A stretch of DNA of 58,392 bases from NCBI GenBank assembly GCA_937943575.1, contig CALEAV010000052.1, positions 1-58,392 of the forward strand, read 5' to 3'. Positions 1 through 9,200 of the stretch are shown here, piece by piece. Origin of the DNA: an uncultured bacterium (lineage in GTDB: Bacteria; Desulfobacterota; Desulfobaccia; Desulfobaccales; 0-14-0-80-60-11). How positions within the stretch are numbered: the stretch's first letter is position 1; each line of letters begins with the position of its first letter. The position numbers were made by a program, and so were the translations under genes. The notes under the pieces are model-generated. The model worked only from the letters and a program-made list of their open reading frames with translations. It was not told the origin of the DNA and searched no databases.

Positions 1-2
1 TC

Positions 3-530
3 AATCTGAAGTGGAGCCAGGTGGATTTGTCCCATGCGTGTGTGCATATTCCGGCAGACGAGGCCAAAGGGGGCCGGGACCTGCGATTGCCCTTGGCTCC
101 AGAGGCCGTGGAGCTTTTGACGAGACTGCCCGGGCATCCTGAAAGTGATTATGTCTTTTGCAAAGAGGATGGCCGACCATACCGGAATATTTACTCCGGC
201 TTTCGCTTGGCGGTGAAAAAGGCAGGGCTTAAGGATGTCACCATTCACATTTTACGCTACACTGTGGGGAGCCACCTGGTGATGAATGGCGTGGATTTGG
301 CCACGGTTAAGGAGCTTCTGGGACACAAGGATATCCGCACCACTCTACGCTATGCCCACCTGGCCCAGGAGCACAAGCGCCAAGCCATCGGAAAATTGGG
401 AGCAATATTCACCAATATATTTCACCGGACCCCTTTCGATAATAAAAGGGTTACCGCGAGAAGCCGTAACCCCTTGAAATTACTGGTGCCGAAGCCGGGA
501 CTCGAACCCGGACAGGCCTGCGCCCACTAG
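3..530 (+). CDS. Tyrosine recombinase (integrase), C-terminal part; cut by window edge
   Basis: C-terminal catalytic half of a phage/island-type tyrosine recombinase, which integrates and excises DNA through a covalent 3'-phosphotyrosine intermediate. Visible are HILR (the HxxR box, with Tyr where His often follows), the LLGHKD box and the nucleophile Tyr in TLRYAHL. The first catalytic Arg would lie left of the window, as would the true start; the frame is open from base 3. After the catalytic Tyr the frame continues about 55 residues and ends inside the 3' half of the tRNA-Leu gene on the other strand, giving a tail VPKPGLEPG that is simply antisense tRNA sequence. The gene therefore abuts its probable attachment site. 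Family assignment is secure; whether the enzyme is intact cannot be seen. Confidence 0.85.
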   Translation, partial: NLKWSQVDLSHACVHIPADEAKGGRDLRLPLAPEAVELLTRLPGHPESDYVFCKEDGRPYRNIYSGFRLAVKKAGLKDVTIHILRYTVGSHLVMNGVDLATVKELLGHKDIRTTLRYAHLAQEHKRQAIGKLGAIFTNIFHRTPFDNKRVTARSRNPLKLLVPKPGLEPGQACAH

Positions 531-570
531 ACCCTGAACCTAGCGCGTCTACCAGTTCCGCCACTTCGGC
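484..570 (-). tRNA. tRNA-Leu (anticodon CAG)
   Basis: On the minus strand the sequence begins GCCGAAGTGGCGGAA and ends GGTTCGAGTCCCGGCTTCGGCACCA-like, with a 7-bp acceptor stem (GCCGAAG/CTTCGGC) and encoded CCA. The anticodon stem CTAGG/TCTAG encloses loop TTCAGGG, giving anticodon CAG, and there is a class II variable arm. The 3' end lies inside the end of the integrase frame, the usual geometry for an island inserted at a tRNA 3' end. Confidence 0.95.
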
Positions 571-619
571 CGCTCGTGGAGTCCGCCGGCTGCCGGCCTG
601 GCAAAATCCACACATACAA

Positions 620-646
620 ATTATAATATGCGAGTACATTCGTCAA
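620..646 (-). promoter_or_regulatory. Candidate sigma-70 promoter of tRNA-Leu
   Basis: Reading the minus strand, TTGACG (641-646) and TATAAT (620-625) are separated by 15 bases, about 50 bases before the tRNA 5' end. Both hexamers are strong but the spacer is short, so the exact pairing is uncertain. Confidence 0.45.
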
Positions 647-665
647 GAGGCGGTGACGCACTTTC

Positions 666-1616
666 ATGGTCCTCTACGATCTTCCCCCGGGCAAGGGGCC
701 GTTTTCCCGCACCGTGCTCACCATCGGCAATTTCGACGGCGTGCATCTGGGCCACCGGGCCATCCTCTCCCGGGTGGTAAGGCGAGCCCAAGAGCTGGAC
801 TGCCAGCCCGTGGCGGTGACTTTTGACCCCCACCCCCTTAGGGTGCTCCGGCCGGAGCTGGAGCTGCCCCTTCTCACCACGCCGGCCCAGAAATGCCGCC
901 TCCTGGAGGAGGCCGGCATGGCCGGGGTGGTGGTCCTCCCCTTTACCCGGGAATTTGCCGAGCTGTCGGCCCGGGAGTTTGTGCGCCAGTATTTCTGGGA
1001 GCGCCTGAGCGCCCGGGAGGTGGTGGTGGGCTATGACTACCGCTTCGGCAAGAACCGGGAAGGCAATCTTGACCTGCTCAAGGAGATGGGGCGCAGGCTG
1101 GGCTTCACGGTGCAGGTGGTCTGGGCCGTGGAGGTGAACGGCGCAGTGGTCTCCAGTTCCCTCATCCGGGCCATGCTGCGGCTGGGGAAGGTCAAAGAGG
1201 CGGCCCGGCTCCTGGGGCGCCCCTACCGGGTGGAGGGCCGGGTGGTGCCGGGGAAGGGCCGGGGAGCCCGGCTCCTGGGGATCGCCACCGCCAACCTGGA
1301 GCCGGACAACGAGATTTTGCCCGCCTCGGGGATCTACGCGGTGGTGGTCCACTGGCAGGGCCGCGCCTACCGGGCGGTGGCCAATATCGGCACCTGCCCC
1401 ACCTTCGACAACCAGGAGCTGACCCTGGAAGTGCACCTGCTGGATTTTGCCGGGGACCTGTATGGCGAGCGCCTGGAAGTGGATTTCGTGGCCCGGCTCC
1501 GGGAGGAGCGCCGCTTCCCGTCACTGGGGGACCTGGCGGCCCAGATCCGGGCGGACATCGCCCAGGCCCGGGAGCTATTGGGGCAGGAGCCCGATCCCCC
1601 CTCAGGCACCCGGTGA
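666..1616 (+). CDS. ribF: Bifunctional riboflavin kinase/FAD synthetase
   Basis: Converts riboflavin to FMN and then FAD in the cytoplasm. The N-terminal nucleotidyltransferase domain (about residues 1-180) has GNFDGVHLGH near residue 22 and the SSSLIR motif. The C-terminal flavokinase domain (about 185-300) has ATANL, where most homologues read PTANL, and the NIG..PTF...LEVHLLDF block carrying the catalytic Glu. The 316-residue length is normal for the family. Start is the ATG at 666, preceded by only a weak ribosome binding site. Its 3' end overlaps the convergent HAD phosphatase gene by 15 bases. The Pro-to-Ala change beside the essential Thr/Asn is unusual but need not abolish activity. 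Confidence 0.95.
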   Translation: MVLYDLPPGKGPFSRTVLTIGNFDGVHLGHRAILSRVVRRAQELDCQPVAVTFDPHPLRVLRPELELPLLTTPAQKCRLLEEAGMAGVVVLPFTREFAELSAREFVRQYFWERLSAREVVVGYDYRFGKNREGNLDLLKEMGRRLGFTVQVVWAVEVNGAVVSSSLIRAMLRLGKVKEAARLLGRPYRVEGRVVPGKGRGARLLGIATANLEPDNEILPASGIYAVVVHWQGRAYRAVANIGTCPTFDNQELTLEVHLLDFAGDLYGERLEVDFVARLREERRFPSLGDLAAQIRADIAQARELLGQEPDPPSGTR

Positions 1617-2234
1617 GGGTTCCGATGGGGGCAAAAGCCCCGCCTCCGCCAGATGGCGGGCCAGGGCTGCGGCGTCTCCAAAATGCCAGGCCGCAAGTCC
1701 CTGGCGGCGGGCCGCCTCCACAAAGGGGAGCTTGTCGTCGATGAAGAGGCAGGCCGCAGGCGGGCAGGGAAGCTTCCGGAGGAGGGCCTGGTAAAAGCCG
1801 GGTTCCGGCTTGCGGCTGCCCACCCGGTAGGAGAGGATATAGCCCTGAAAGCCGTGGATTACCGGAAAGCGCTCCCAGAGATAGGGGAAGTGCAGGACGT
1901 TGGTGTTGGAGACCAGATACAGGGGGAGGCGGTTTTTCAAGTGGGCGAGGAGCTCCTCCATCTCCGGCAGCGGCGCAAAAATCTCACACCAGTAGCGGCA
2001 GAAGTCGGGGTAGGGGAGGGGGGCGGGGACCACGGCCAGCACCTGCCGGTAAAACTCCTGGGGGCTGATCAGGCCGCAGTCAAAGGCCGGCTCCAGGCCG
2101 CCCTCAAAGATGCGGCTATACACCTCGTCGGGTTCCAGGCCGGCAGCTTCTGCCAGGCGGCGGCAGAAAAGGCCGTGGTCCACCCGGATGAGGACGTTGC
2201 CCAGATCAAAGGCCAGGGCGGCGTAGGGGGGCAT
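1602..2234 (-). CDS. HAD-superfamily phosphatase (YihX-like)
   Basis: A 210-residue cytoplasmic hydrolase of the haloacid dehalogenase superfamily, subfamily IA. Motif I is FDLGNVLI near residue 9, with the nucleophilic Asp followed by Leu-Gly-Asn as in the E. coli YihX sugar-phosphatase type. Motif II is SNTN, motif III contains the Lys of SRKPEPGF, and motif IV is FIDD. All catalytic elements are present. The substrate cannot be read from the sequence; small phosphorylated sugars or FMN are reasonable guesses because of the family and the convergent ribF. It stands alone on the minus strand. Confidence 0.8.
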   Translation of the reverse strand: MPPYAALAFDLGNVLIRVDHGLFCRRLAEAAGLEPDEVYSRIFEGGLEPAFDCGLISPQEFYRQVLAVVPAPLPYPDFCRYWCEIFAPLPEMEELLAHLKNRLPLYLVSNTNVLHFPYLWERFPVIHGFQGYILSYRVGSRKPEPGFYQALLRKLPCPPAACLFIDDKLPFVEAARRQGLAAWHFGDAAALARHLAEAGLLPPSEPSPGA

Positions 2235-2480
2235 GGGGCCTCACCGACGCGGGCCGGACCCGGCGGGGCCCAGGGCCCGGGAAACTGCCGGGGAATGCCG
2301 CGCCGATCGCCTGGATTCCATGGCGCCTATTGTCGCGCCACCGGCCTCAGGGGCAAAGGGGGATCGGAGGAGAGCCGCTGCCTTCCCCGGGGTGCGGAAA
2401 ATCGGTTAAACTAGTCGCTACCGGTTCCGAGAGCTTGATAAAAGGGAGGAGCCTGAGGGCGCTGAGGAGAGGGGGCACGC

Positions 2481-2885
2481 ATGGCCAGAAACCGGGGCTG
2501 GGGATATGTGTTGGCGCTGTTGGTGGGCGCTGGCGGGGCCAGCATCTTTTGGCTGTGGGGCCCCATCATGAAAGGGGAGGTGGCCCGGCAGGTGGCCCAG
2601 GCGGTAAGCGCCCGGCCCCTGACCGTCGAGGCCGGCCGGGGGGAGGCGGCGAAAGTGGGCGCCACCCAGGCGTCGGGTGGCCGCTTCCAGATGATCTCCG
2701 ACGGCAAGCACGTCTTTCTCGCCGACCTGAAAACCGGCCGGGTGTGGCGCTATTATCACTTCACCCGGGAAAGCGGCGGGAGGGAGGATGAGGGCTTCCA
2801 GCCGGTGGCCATCTTGAGCGGCGGCAAACGTTTTTACGCCGCCGAGGAGATTGAGGCGGCCCTGAAAGGAAGCGATCGGCCGTAA
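2481..2885 (+). CDS. Membrane-anchored protein of unknown function
   Basis: A 134-residue protein. One N-terminal hydrophobic segment (about residues 8-27, GYVLALLVGAGGASIFWLW) anchors it or acts as a signal anchor, followed by an Ala/Gly-rich linker. The small C-terminal domain (about 60-130) contains HVFLADLKTGRVWRYYHF, which looks like a small beta-rich extracytoplasmic fold. A purine-rich ribosome binding site (GAGGAGAGGG) precedes the ATG. No family recognised. It lies just upstream of another unassigned membrane protein on the same strand, with no visible terminator between them. Confidence 0.7.
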   Translation: MARNRGWGYVLALLVGAGGASIFWLWGPIMKGEVARQVAQAVSARPLTVEAGRGEAAKVGATQASGGRFQMISDGKHVFLADLKTGRVWRYYHFTRESGGREDEGFQPVAILSGGKRFYAAEEIEAALKGSDRP

Positions 2886-3027
2886 GCCTTGAAGGGCGGA
2901 TTCCCGGTCACATGATTGCGGGGTCTTTCCTGAGGGCCGGACGCAGCGGGGGCTGCCGAGGTTGGCCGCATCCGCCCGCTTCTTTTCCCCGGAAACGTCC
3001 CCAGCCAGCCGTCGCGGGCAGACCGTG

Positions 3028-3705
3028 ATGAAAAAATACTTTGATTTCTATTCGCCTCTGGAGCGGCGCTACCTCTTCAACAGCTTTCTGGTGGTGGTGG
3101 CCGTGGTGGAGGTGATCATCTTTGTCTTCACCCTCATCTGGCAGATTGATGAAGGCATGTTCGGGGGGCCGGTGAGGGAGGTGCCCTTCCCGTGGCGGGA
3201 GTATCTCCTGGTGGCCTTCGCGGCGCCCATCGCCTTGCTCTTGGTCTTTGGCATCATCATCTGGGGGTTTGAGACCCTGGCCTCCCCGCCGCAAGCCAGG
3301 GATGCAGCAGGGGCTGCGGATTCCCGTTCCCGGCGGGTCAGGCGATTCGTGCTCACCGTCCTGGGGCTGCTCGCAGCGGTAATGCTGCTCTGGCACGGGG
3401 GGGGACTTTTGGCGGGCCTGGCCGCTCTCTTCAAGGCCCTGGGCTTGGGGGGCACCTACATCCTGGCGGCCCTGGTGGGCCTCCTGTGCGTTTTCATCAC
3501 CATCTGGCTCTACCTCAATTACCGGCTCCAGAAGCGGGCTTTGGAACTGCGTTATCTCCAATACCTGGCCGAGCGCCACGGCCTGGTGCTGCCGGAAGGG
3601 GAGCTCCCCTCTTCGGAGAGGTTGATCCCGGAAGAGGGTCAGGGTGCTGGCGAGGTGCCCCGCTTGCCGGAGGCGCCGCCGCCGTCCAAGGACTCTTTGC
3701 CTTAA
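3028..3705 (+). CDS. Multi-pass membrane protein of unknown function
   Basis: A 225-residue protein with about four hydrophobic segments: residues ~17-38 (LVVVAVVEVIIFVFTLIW), ~61-82, ~112-138 and ~146-172. They are separated by a charged Arg-rich loop (SRSRRVRRF) and followed by a soluble acidic, Pro-rich C-terminus. The ATG at 3028 (MKKYFDFYSPLERRY) is preferred over upstream starts because only there does the frame become protein-like. No family recognised. It lies upstream of hppA but is separated from it by a 212-base gap with its own promoter. Confidence 0.65.
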   Translation: MKKYFDFYSPLERRYLFNSFLVVVAVVEVIIFVFTLIWQIDEGMFGGPVREVPFPWREYLLVAFAAPIALLLVFGIIIWGFETLASPPQARDAAGAADSRSRRVRRFVLTVLGLLAAVMLLWHGGGLLAGLAALFKALGLGGTYILAALVGLLCVFITIWLYLNYRLQKRALELRYLQYLAERHGLVLPEGELPSSERLIPEEGQGAGEVPRLPEAPPPSKDSLP

Positions 3706-3763
3706 GGTCCCATCTCTCTGTCCGGTTGCCGTAAGGATGTGTTTTTGTTTGTGAAAATTTTCC

Positions 3764-3792
3764 TTTACATCAGGTTCAGGTTAAGGTATGAA
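3764..3792 (+). promoter_or_regulatory. Candidate promoter of hppA
   Basis: TTTACA (3764-3769), 17-base spacer, TATGAA (3787-3792), in an unusually AT-rich stretch. The implied leader to the hppA start is about 120 bases long. Nothing else is seen in the 3706-3917 gap. Confidence 0.5.
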
Positions 3793-3917
3793 TGGACATC
3801 TGAGGTGGCTGGGTCACAAGGCCGCCGGTGGGCCTGAAAGCAGGCGGACAGGGGCGCACCGGCCCTGAGGGCCTGACGATATCGGCAACACCAATCTCCA
3901 AAGGAGGGTAGCTGCGG

Positions 3918-5978
3918 ATGGATATCATTAATTTTGCCTTGTTGTGTGGTTTGGCTGGAGTGGCCTACGGGCTGTTCACCACCAGCTGGGTGTTGAAGCA
4001 GGACCCGGGGTCCCCGCGCATGCAGGAGATCTCGGATGCGGTCAAGGAAGGGGCCAACGCCTTCCTGAACCGGCAGTACAAGACCGTGGCCATGGTGGGC
4101 GCGGTGATCTTCATCCTGCTGTTCGGCCTGGGCAAGTACACCGCCATCGGCTTTGTCATCGGCGCCATGGGCTCCGCCGCCGCCGGTTACGTGGGCATGT
4201 ATGTGTCGGTGCGGGGCAATGTGCGCACCGCCCAGGCGGCCTTCACCAGCATGGCCCACGCCCTCAAGGTGGCCTTCCGGGGCGGCTCGGTCACCGGGCT
4301 CCTGGTGGTGGGCCTGGCGCTTCTGAGCGTCGCCGGCTACTACAAGTTCCTCTTGGCCGTGGATCCCAAGGAAGCCATGCACGCCCTGGTGGGTCTGGGC
4401 TTCGGCTGCTCCCTGGTGAGCGTCTTCGCCCGCTTGGGCGGCGGCATCTACACCAAGGCGGCGGACGTGGGCGCTGACCTGGTGGGCAAGGTGGAAGCGG
4501 GCATCCCCGAGGACGACCCCAGAAACCCTGCGGTAATCGCCGACAACGTGGGCGACAACGTGGGCGACTGCGCCGGCATGGCCGCCGACCTGTATGAGAC
4601 CTACGTGGTCACCGCGGTGGCCGCCATGCTCCTGGCCGCCACCGTGTATGGCCCCACCTCTCCGGCGGTCATCTTCCCGTTGCTCATCGGCGGCGTCTCC
4701 ATCCTGGCCTCCATCGCCGGCACCTTCTTTGTGCGCCTGGGCAAATCCCAGTACATCATGGGCGCCCTTTACAAGGGCCTCATCGCGGCGGCCGTGCTGG
4801 CCACCATCGCCTTCTATCCTTTGGCCCAGAAGTTCATGGCGGGCGTGGCCGCCAAGGCGGTGAAGGGCGGCGCCGGCTATGTCATTCCGCCCTTTAATGT
4901 CTTCCTGCTGGCCGTCATCGGCGTGGTCCTCACCGGCCTGATCGTGGCCATCACCGAGTACTTCACCTCCAAGAGCTTTGCCCCGGTGAAGTCCATCGCC
5001 CTGGCCTCCACCACCGGCCATGGCACCAACGTCATCCAGGGTCTGGCCATCTCCATGAAGGCCACCGGCGCCCCGGTGATCGTCATCGTCCTGGCCATCC
5101 TGGCGGCCTTCCATCTGGGCGGCGGCTTTGAGAGCCCGGGCACCGGTCTTTATGCCATCGCCCTGTCCGCCGTCTCCATGCTCTCCATGACCGGTATCGT
5201 GGTGGCCATCGACTCCTACGGGCCCATCACCGACAACGCCGGCGGCATCGCCGAGATGGCGGAGCTCCCGGATGAGATCCGGGCCATCACCGACCCCCTG
5301 GATGCGGTGGGCAACACCACCAAGGCGGTGACCAAGGGGTACGCCATCGGCTCCGCGGGCCTGGCGGCGCTGGTGCTCTTCGCCGAGTACTCCCGCTCCT
5401 TCCCCGGCGCCATGACCTTTGACCTCTCCGATCCCCGGGTGCTGGCCGGCCTGTTCATCGGCGGCCTCTTGCCCTACTACTTCGGCGCCCTGTGCATGGA
5501 GGCCGTGGGCAAGGCCGCGGGCGGCGTGGTGGACGAGGTGCGGCGGCAGTTCCGGGAGATCCCCGGCATCATGGAAGGCACCGCCAAACCCGAGTATGGC
5601 ACCTGCGTGGATATCGTCACCAAGGCGGCTTTGCGCCAGATGATGGTGCCGGCCCTCATCCCGGTGCTCTCCCCCATCATCGTCGGCTTCATGCCCGGTC
5701 TGGGTCCGGTGGCCCTGGGCGGCATGCTCATCGGCTCCATCGTCACCGGTCTGTTCCTGGCCATCGCCATGACCTCCGGCGGCGGCGCCTGGGACAACGC
5801 CAAGAAGGCCATTGAGGACGGCCTCTATGGCGGCAAGGGCTCTGACGCCCACAAGGCGGCGGTCACCGGCGACACCGTGGGCGACCCCTACAAGGACACC
5901 GCTGGCCCGGCCATCAACCCCATGATCAAGGTGGTGAACATCGTGGCCCTCTTGATCGTGCCCTTGCTGGCCAAGTAA
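3918..5978 (+). CDS. hppA: Membrane-bound proton-translocating pyrophosphatase, K+-independent type
   Basis: Integral membrane pump that couples PPi hydrolysis to H+ export; 686 residues, the normal size, with about 16 membrane segments. The PPi site is intact: [20 protein letters not shown], the acidic [16 protein letters not shown] block, and the C-terminal [14 protein letters not shown] block. The position that distinguishes K+-dependent from K+-independent enzymes reads [10 protein letters not shown]. Lys there (Ala in K+-dependent members) indicates a K+-independent, H+-pumping enzyme of the Rhodospirillum type. A strong AAGGAGGG site precedes the ATG. It has its own promoter and terminator, so it is monocistronic. 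Such pumps conserve energy from biosynthetic PPi in energy-limited anaerobes. Confidence 0.97.
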   Translation: MDIINFALLCGLAGVAYGLFTTSWVLKQDPGSPRMQEISDAVKEGANAFLNRQYKTVAMVGAVIFILLFGLGKYTAIGFVIGAMGSAAAGYVGMYVSVRGNVRTAQAAFTSMAHALKVAFRGGSVTGLLVVGLALLSVAGYYKFLLAVDPKEAMHALVGLGFGCSLVSVFARLGGGIYTKAADVGADLVGKVEAGIPEDDPRNPAVIADNVGDNVGDCAGMAADLYETYVVTAVAAMLLAATVYGPTSPAVIFPLLIGGVSILASIAGTFFVRLGKSQYIMGALYKGLIAAAVLATIAFYPLAQKFMAGVAAKAVKGGAGYVIPPFNVFLLAVIGVVLTGLIVAITEYFTSKSFAPVKSIALASTTGHGTNVIQGLAISMKATGAPVIVIVLAILAAFHLGGGFESPGTGLYAIALSAVSMLSMTGIVVAIDSYGPITDNAGGIAEMAELPDEIRAITDPLDAVGNTTKAVTKGYAIGSAGLAALVLFAEYSRSFPGAMTFDLSDPRVLAGLFIGGLLPYYFGALCMEAVGKAAGGVVDEVRRQFREIPGIMEGTAKPEYGTCVDIVTKAALRQMMVPALIPVLSPIIVGFMPGLGPVALGGMLIGSIVTGLFLAIAMTSGGGAWDNAKKAIEDGLYGGKGSDAHKAAVTGDTVGDPYKDTAGPAINPMIKVVNIVALLIVPLLAK

Positions 5979-6001
5979 ACACCTGACCATCTGACACGCG
6001 C

Positions 6002-6034
6002 GGCCGGCTCCTGATTCAGGGGCCGGCCTTTTTT
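6002..6034 (+). terminator. Rho-independent terminator of hppA
   Basis: GGCCGGCTCC / GGGGCCGGCC stem (one G-T pair) with loop TGATTCA, followed by six T. It lies 24 bases after the hppA stop. Confidence 0.9.
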
Positions 6035-6215
6035 ATGGCGGGATCCTGCCCGCCCCTGGCCGCCGCCGCAGTCCCGGCGCCAGGGCGGCTTACTTCCGGG
6101 AGGGCTTTTCAGGCCCCGCCCGGAGACCCATCCCCCGCAGCAAGGTCCCAAAATCGGAAGTGCTCCTGCGAAGGCTTTCTGTCCAAGGCAGAGGGAAAAA
6201 GGAAGAGAGGCGGTT

Positions 6216-7340
6216 TCAGCGCAGCCGGCTGGTCCAGGGGAGCAGGGGCCGCTCCGTTAGGGTGCGGCGCCAGAGATACAGCGTCAGGAGGGCGAAAAGG
6301 ATGTTGGCGCTCCAGGGTGCCAGGAAGGGGGAGAGTTTGGCCTGCACCGCCAGGCGCCAGGAGGCGGTGAACATCACGTAATAGGTGAGAAAGACCCCCA
6401 GGCCCACCACCAGCCCCCAGGTGCGGCCGTGCTCCACGGGGCTCAGGCCCAGGGGCACCGCCAGCAGACACAGGATGAGGGCGCCCACCGGCAGGGCGAA
6501 GCGCTGGCCCAGCTCCACCGCCGCCCGGTTGTACGGCTCACTTCCCGGAGGATTCTTCGCCAAGGCCCGGCGCAGGTCCTTCAGGGACATCTCGGCCTCA
6601 GAGCGGCTCCCGGTCTGGCCGCCCGCCAGGGGCAGGGGGAGGGTGTAGGACGCAAAATCCACTGTGTGCCGCCGGTGGCCGGCGGGGTCCCAGCGGATGA
6701 TGATCCCGTCGGTGAGCTGGAGGAGGAGACTGCCCTGGGCCGGGTCATAGGCCAGCCTGCCCTGCCGGGCGTAGATGGTCTGGGGATGCTCCCGGTCCCG
6801 GGAATCCGAGAGAAAGATGCCCTCCAGCTCCCGGCCCACGGCCACCACCCGGCTGACATAGATCACCAGCCCCTTGAACTCGGTGTTGAAGACCTGCTCC
6901 TGGATGCCCAGATCCGCCCGACGCCGCACCACATCACTCAGGAGGTCCTGCGTCTGGCGCCGGGCCCAGGGGGCGCCGTAGACCGTCAGGACGAGCGTCA
7001 GGGCGGCCACCGCCAGGGAGAAGGCCAGCAGAGGGGTGAGGAGCTGCCGGTAGCTGAGGCCGGAGACCTTGAGGGCGATGACCTCGTGGTCCACGGTGAG
7101 GCGCATCAGGGCCAGCATGATGCCCACCGTGGCGGCCATGGGCAGGGTGAAGATGAGGAGATACGGCAAAAGATAGAAGCAGGCCCGGAGGATGTCCATC
7201 AGCCCGATGCCCTTGACCACGATCAGCTGCATCAGGCGCATCAGCCGGCCGGAAAAGACGATGGTGGTGAAGGCCAGGAGGCTCACCATGAAGGGATGGA
7301 GAATCTCGGTCAGCAGGTAGCGGGAGAGGATGCGGGGCAT
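6216..7340 (-). CDS. lptF: LPS export permease LptF/LptG family (YjgP/YjgQ)
   Basis: A 374-residue inner-membrane permease of the LptBFGC ABC exporter that extracts lipopolysaccharide from the inner membrane. It has the family pattern: three N-terminal membrane segments, a periplasmic beta-jellyroll (about residues 130-265, including QVFNTEFKGLVIYVSRV), then three C-terminal segments. The N-terminus MPRILSRYLLTEILHPF at 7340 matches the family; an ATG 96 bases upstream would add 32 non-homologous residues overlapping the previous gene. Neither start has a clear ribosome binding site. It lies 82 bases after the ArnT-like gene, same strand, suggesting one LPS-related operon. LptF versus LptG cannot be settled from one copy; LptB is not in the window. 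Confidence 0.88.
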   Translation of the reverse strand: MPRILSRYLLTEILHPFMVSLLAFTTIVFSGRLMRLMQLIVVKGIGLMDILRACFYLLPYLLIFTLPMAATVGIMLALMRLTVDHEVIALKVSGLSYRQLLTPLLAFSLAVAALTLVLTVYGAPWARRQTQDLLSDVVRRRADLGIQEQVFNTEFKGLVIYVSRVVAVGRELEGIFLSDSRDREHPQTIYARQGRLAYDPAQGSLLLQLTDGIIIRWDPAGHRRHTVDFASYTLPLPLAGGQTGSRSEAEMSLKDLRRALAKNPPGSEPYNRAAVELGQRFALPVGALILCLLAVPLGLSPVEHGRTWGLVVGLGVFLTYYVMFTASWRLAVQAKLSPFLAPWSANILFALLTLYLWRRTLTERPLLPWTSRLR

Positions 7341-7422
7341 GGCTGCGTCCGCGTGGCGGCGGGGGCACGGGCTGCGGGCAGCGTCGGCCCGCGATTTTGT
7401 CGGCCCCCCACCCACAGCCCCT

Positions 7423-9033
7423 TCATTTTCCGGCATAAGCCAGCAAAAGGCAATCCTTGAAGCGGCCCAGCTCCTGCCAGGCGCCCGGCAACCGGCCCTT
7501 CAGGGCGGCCAGCTCCTGGCGGCGCACCACAAACAGCACCTGGGGCCGGGTGTGGACGAACTGCGTCACCTCTTCCCAGGTTCTCAGCTCCAGACCACTC
7601 TCCGGCCTGAGGCTGAGTCCGAACTCCAGCTCCCCCCGCACCTGAAAGAGATGCATGGGGCGCCGGAGATAAAAGGACAGGGCCTGGGAGTAATACCGCA
7701 CCCCCACCACCGGGGCGTCTGGAGGGTGGTGGGTGGCGGCCAGGGCCGCGGCCCGGGGGGAGCGGTACGTGCTGATCAGCCCCAGAAAGAAGGCGGCCTG
7801 GAGGGCCAGGGCCAGCGCTCCCAGCCCCAGGGGCCACCGGTGCCGCAGCAGCAGGGCCAGGGCGCCGCTGGCGGCCGCCACCAGGATGGGCAGGGGCAGG
7901 GCTTCCGCCAACCCGGGGGTTTTGGCCACCTCCCGGGCCCAGGCCGCCGGCATCCGGACATACAGCCCCGCGGCCGCCAGACCGAGCCCCAGCCAGGCGG
8001 CGAGGCCGAGGACAAAGGGCCTCCCCTCCATTCCCTGGGCCAGGGCCCGGCCCAGGACCACGGCCAGAGGCAGCAGGGCCGGCAAGATATAGGGGGCCAG
8101 TTTTCCCCGGGAGAGGCTGTAAAAGAGCAGGATGACCCCGGCCCAGAGCAGGAGAAAGCGCCCCCGGGGCTCGGCCCAGGCCCGGGTGCGCCACACCGCC
8201 CCGGGGAGGAGCGGCGTCCAGGGGAGAAGGGCTGCCAGCAGCACCGGCAGGTAGTAGTAAAAGGGTTCCGGGTGAATGGGCTGGGTGGCGAAGCGCCCCA
8301 CGTGGTGGTCCCAGAAAAAATATCGGGGAAATTCCGGAACCTTCAGGCTCACGCCGATAAACCAGGGAAGGGCCAAAACGGCGACGAGCGCCAGGCCGCC
8401 GGGAGACAGCCAGAAGGTCCACGGCCGGCGCCGCTCCCAGAGGGTGGCCCCCCCGAGGATGAGCACTGCCAGCACCAGGGCCACCGGGCCCTTGGTGAGC
8501 ACCGCCAGGGCCAGAGCCAGATAAGCCGGCAGCAACAGCCGCCGCCGGTCCTCCTCATAGGCCAGGTAGCCCAGGGCCACGGCCACATTGAGGAACAGGG
8601 CCAGAGTCATGTCCAGGGTGAGCAGACGGCCCAAAACCACATACCCCCCGGCGGTGGCCAGAACCAGGGCGCCCCAGAACCCCGCTTCCTCCCCCCACCA
8701 GCGCCGGCCCAGGGCATACGCCAGGAGCACCCCGCCCAGCGCCGAGAGGGCCACCGGCAGGCGGGCGGCAAATTCCGTGAAGCCGAAGAGCAGGTAGCTT
8801 GCCCCGATGAGCCAGACCACCAGGGGCGGCTTTTCCAAATAGGGGACGAAATTGAGGTGGGGAAGGAGCCACTCCCCCAGGACCAGCATCTCCCGGGCGA
8901 TCTCGGCATAACGCCCTTCGTCCGGATCCATGAGGCCGGCTGCCCCCAGCTCCCGGAAAAACACCCACAGGGCGGCGGCCGCCAGGAGGACCAGGCGCGC
9001 CTGAGACGGAAAGGTGCGGGAGGAAAAGGTCAT
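7423..9033 (-). CDS. ArnT-like polyprenyl-phosphate-sugar glycosyltransferase (GT-C fold)
   Basis: A 536-residue multi-pass membrane glycosyltransferase of the PMT/ArnT type. It would transfer a sugar from an undecaprenyl-phosphate carrier to lipid A, glycan or protein on the periplasmic face. The catalytic loop signature MDPDEGRYAEIAREM follows the first membrane segment, and about 12 hydrophobic segments follow. Length matches E. coli ArnT (550). The start at 9033 (MTFSSRTFPSQ) is chosen because the 66 residues upstream in the same frame are not protein-like and would overlap the promoter region of the divergent gene. It is followed by lptF, consistent with envelope glycolipid modification. 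Donor and acceptor are unknown. Confidence 0.85.
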   Translation of the reverse strand: MTFSSRTFPSQARLVLLAAAALWVFFRELGAAGLMDPDEGRYAEIAREMLVLGEWLLPHLNFVPYLEKPPLVVWLIGASYLLFGFTEFAARLPVALSALGGVLLAYALGRRWWGEEAGFWGALVLATAGGYVVLGRLLTLDMTLALFLNVAVALGYLAYEEDRRRLLLPAYLALALAVLTKGPVALVLAVLILGGATLWERRRPWTFWLSPGGLALVAVLALPWFIGVSLKVPEFPRYFFWDHHVGRFATQPIHPEPFYYYLPVLLAALLPWTPLLPGAVWRTRAWAEPRGRFLLLWAGVILLFYSLSRGKLAPYILPALLPLAVVLGRALAQGMEGRPFVLGLAAWLGLGLAAAGLYVRMPAAWAREVAKTPGLAEALPLPILVAAASGALALLLRHRWPLGLGALALALQAAFFLGLISTYRSPRAAALAATHHPPDAPVVGVRYYSQALSFYLRRPMHLFQVRGELEFGLSLRPESGLELRTWEEVTQFVHTRPQVLFVVRRQELAALKGRLPGAWQELGRFKDCLLLAYAGK

Positions 9034-9200
9034 GACGGAGGCAATTTCTTCCGGAAATGGGTGCCGGCTCCGGGATAGCTTCCGGGAAAAAGCAGCTATT
9101 GTCAAGGTGGCGACGATGGCCTGCTTGTTGCACCGGTCCGCCGGCAAAGGGCGGCGGGGAAGGACCGCCGGGCCGTCTATCAGGGGGAGGGGGCACAGGC

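Noticed and set aside
3765-5990. 741-residue minus-strand open frame opposite hppA
   Set aside because: Low-complexity His/Gly/Asp-rich translation, typical of the antisense of a GC-rich coding region; hppA on the plus strand is unambiguous.
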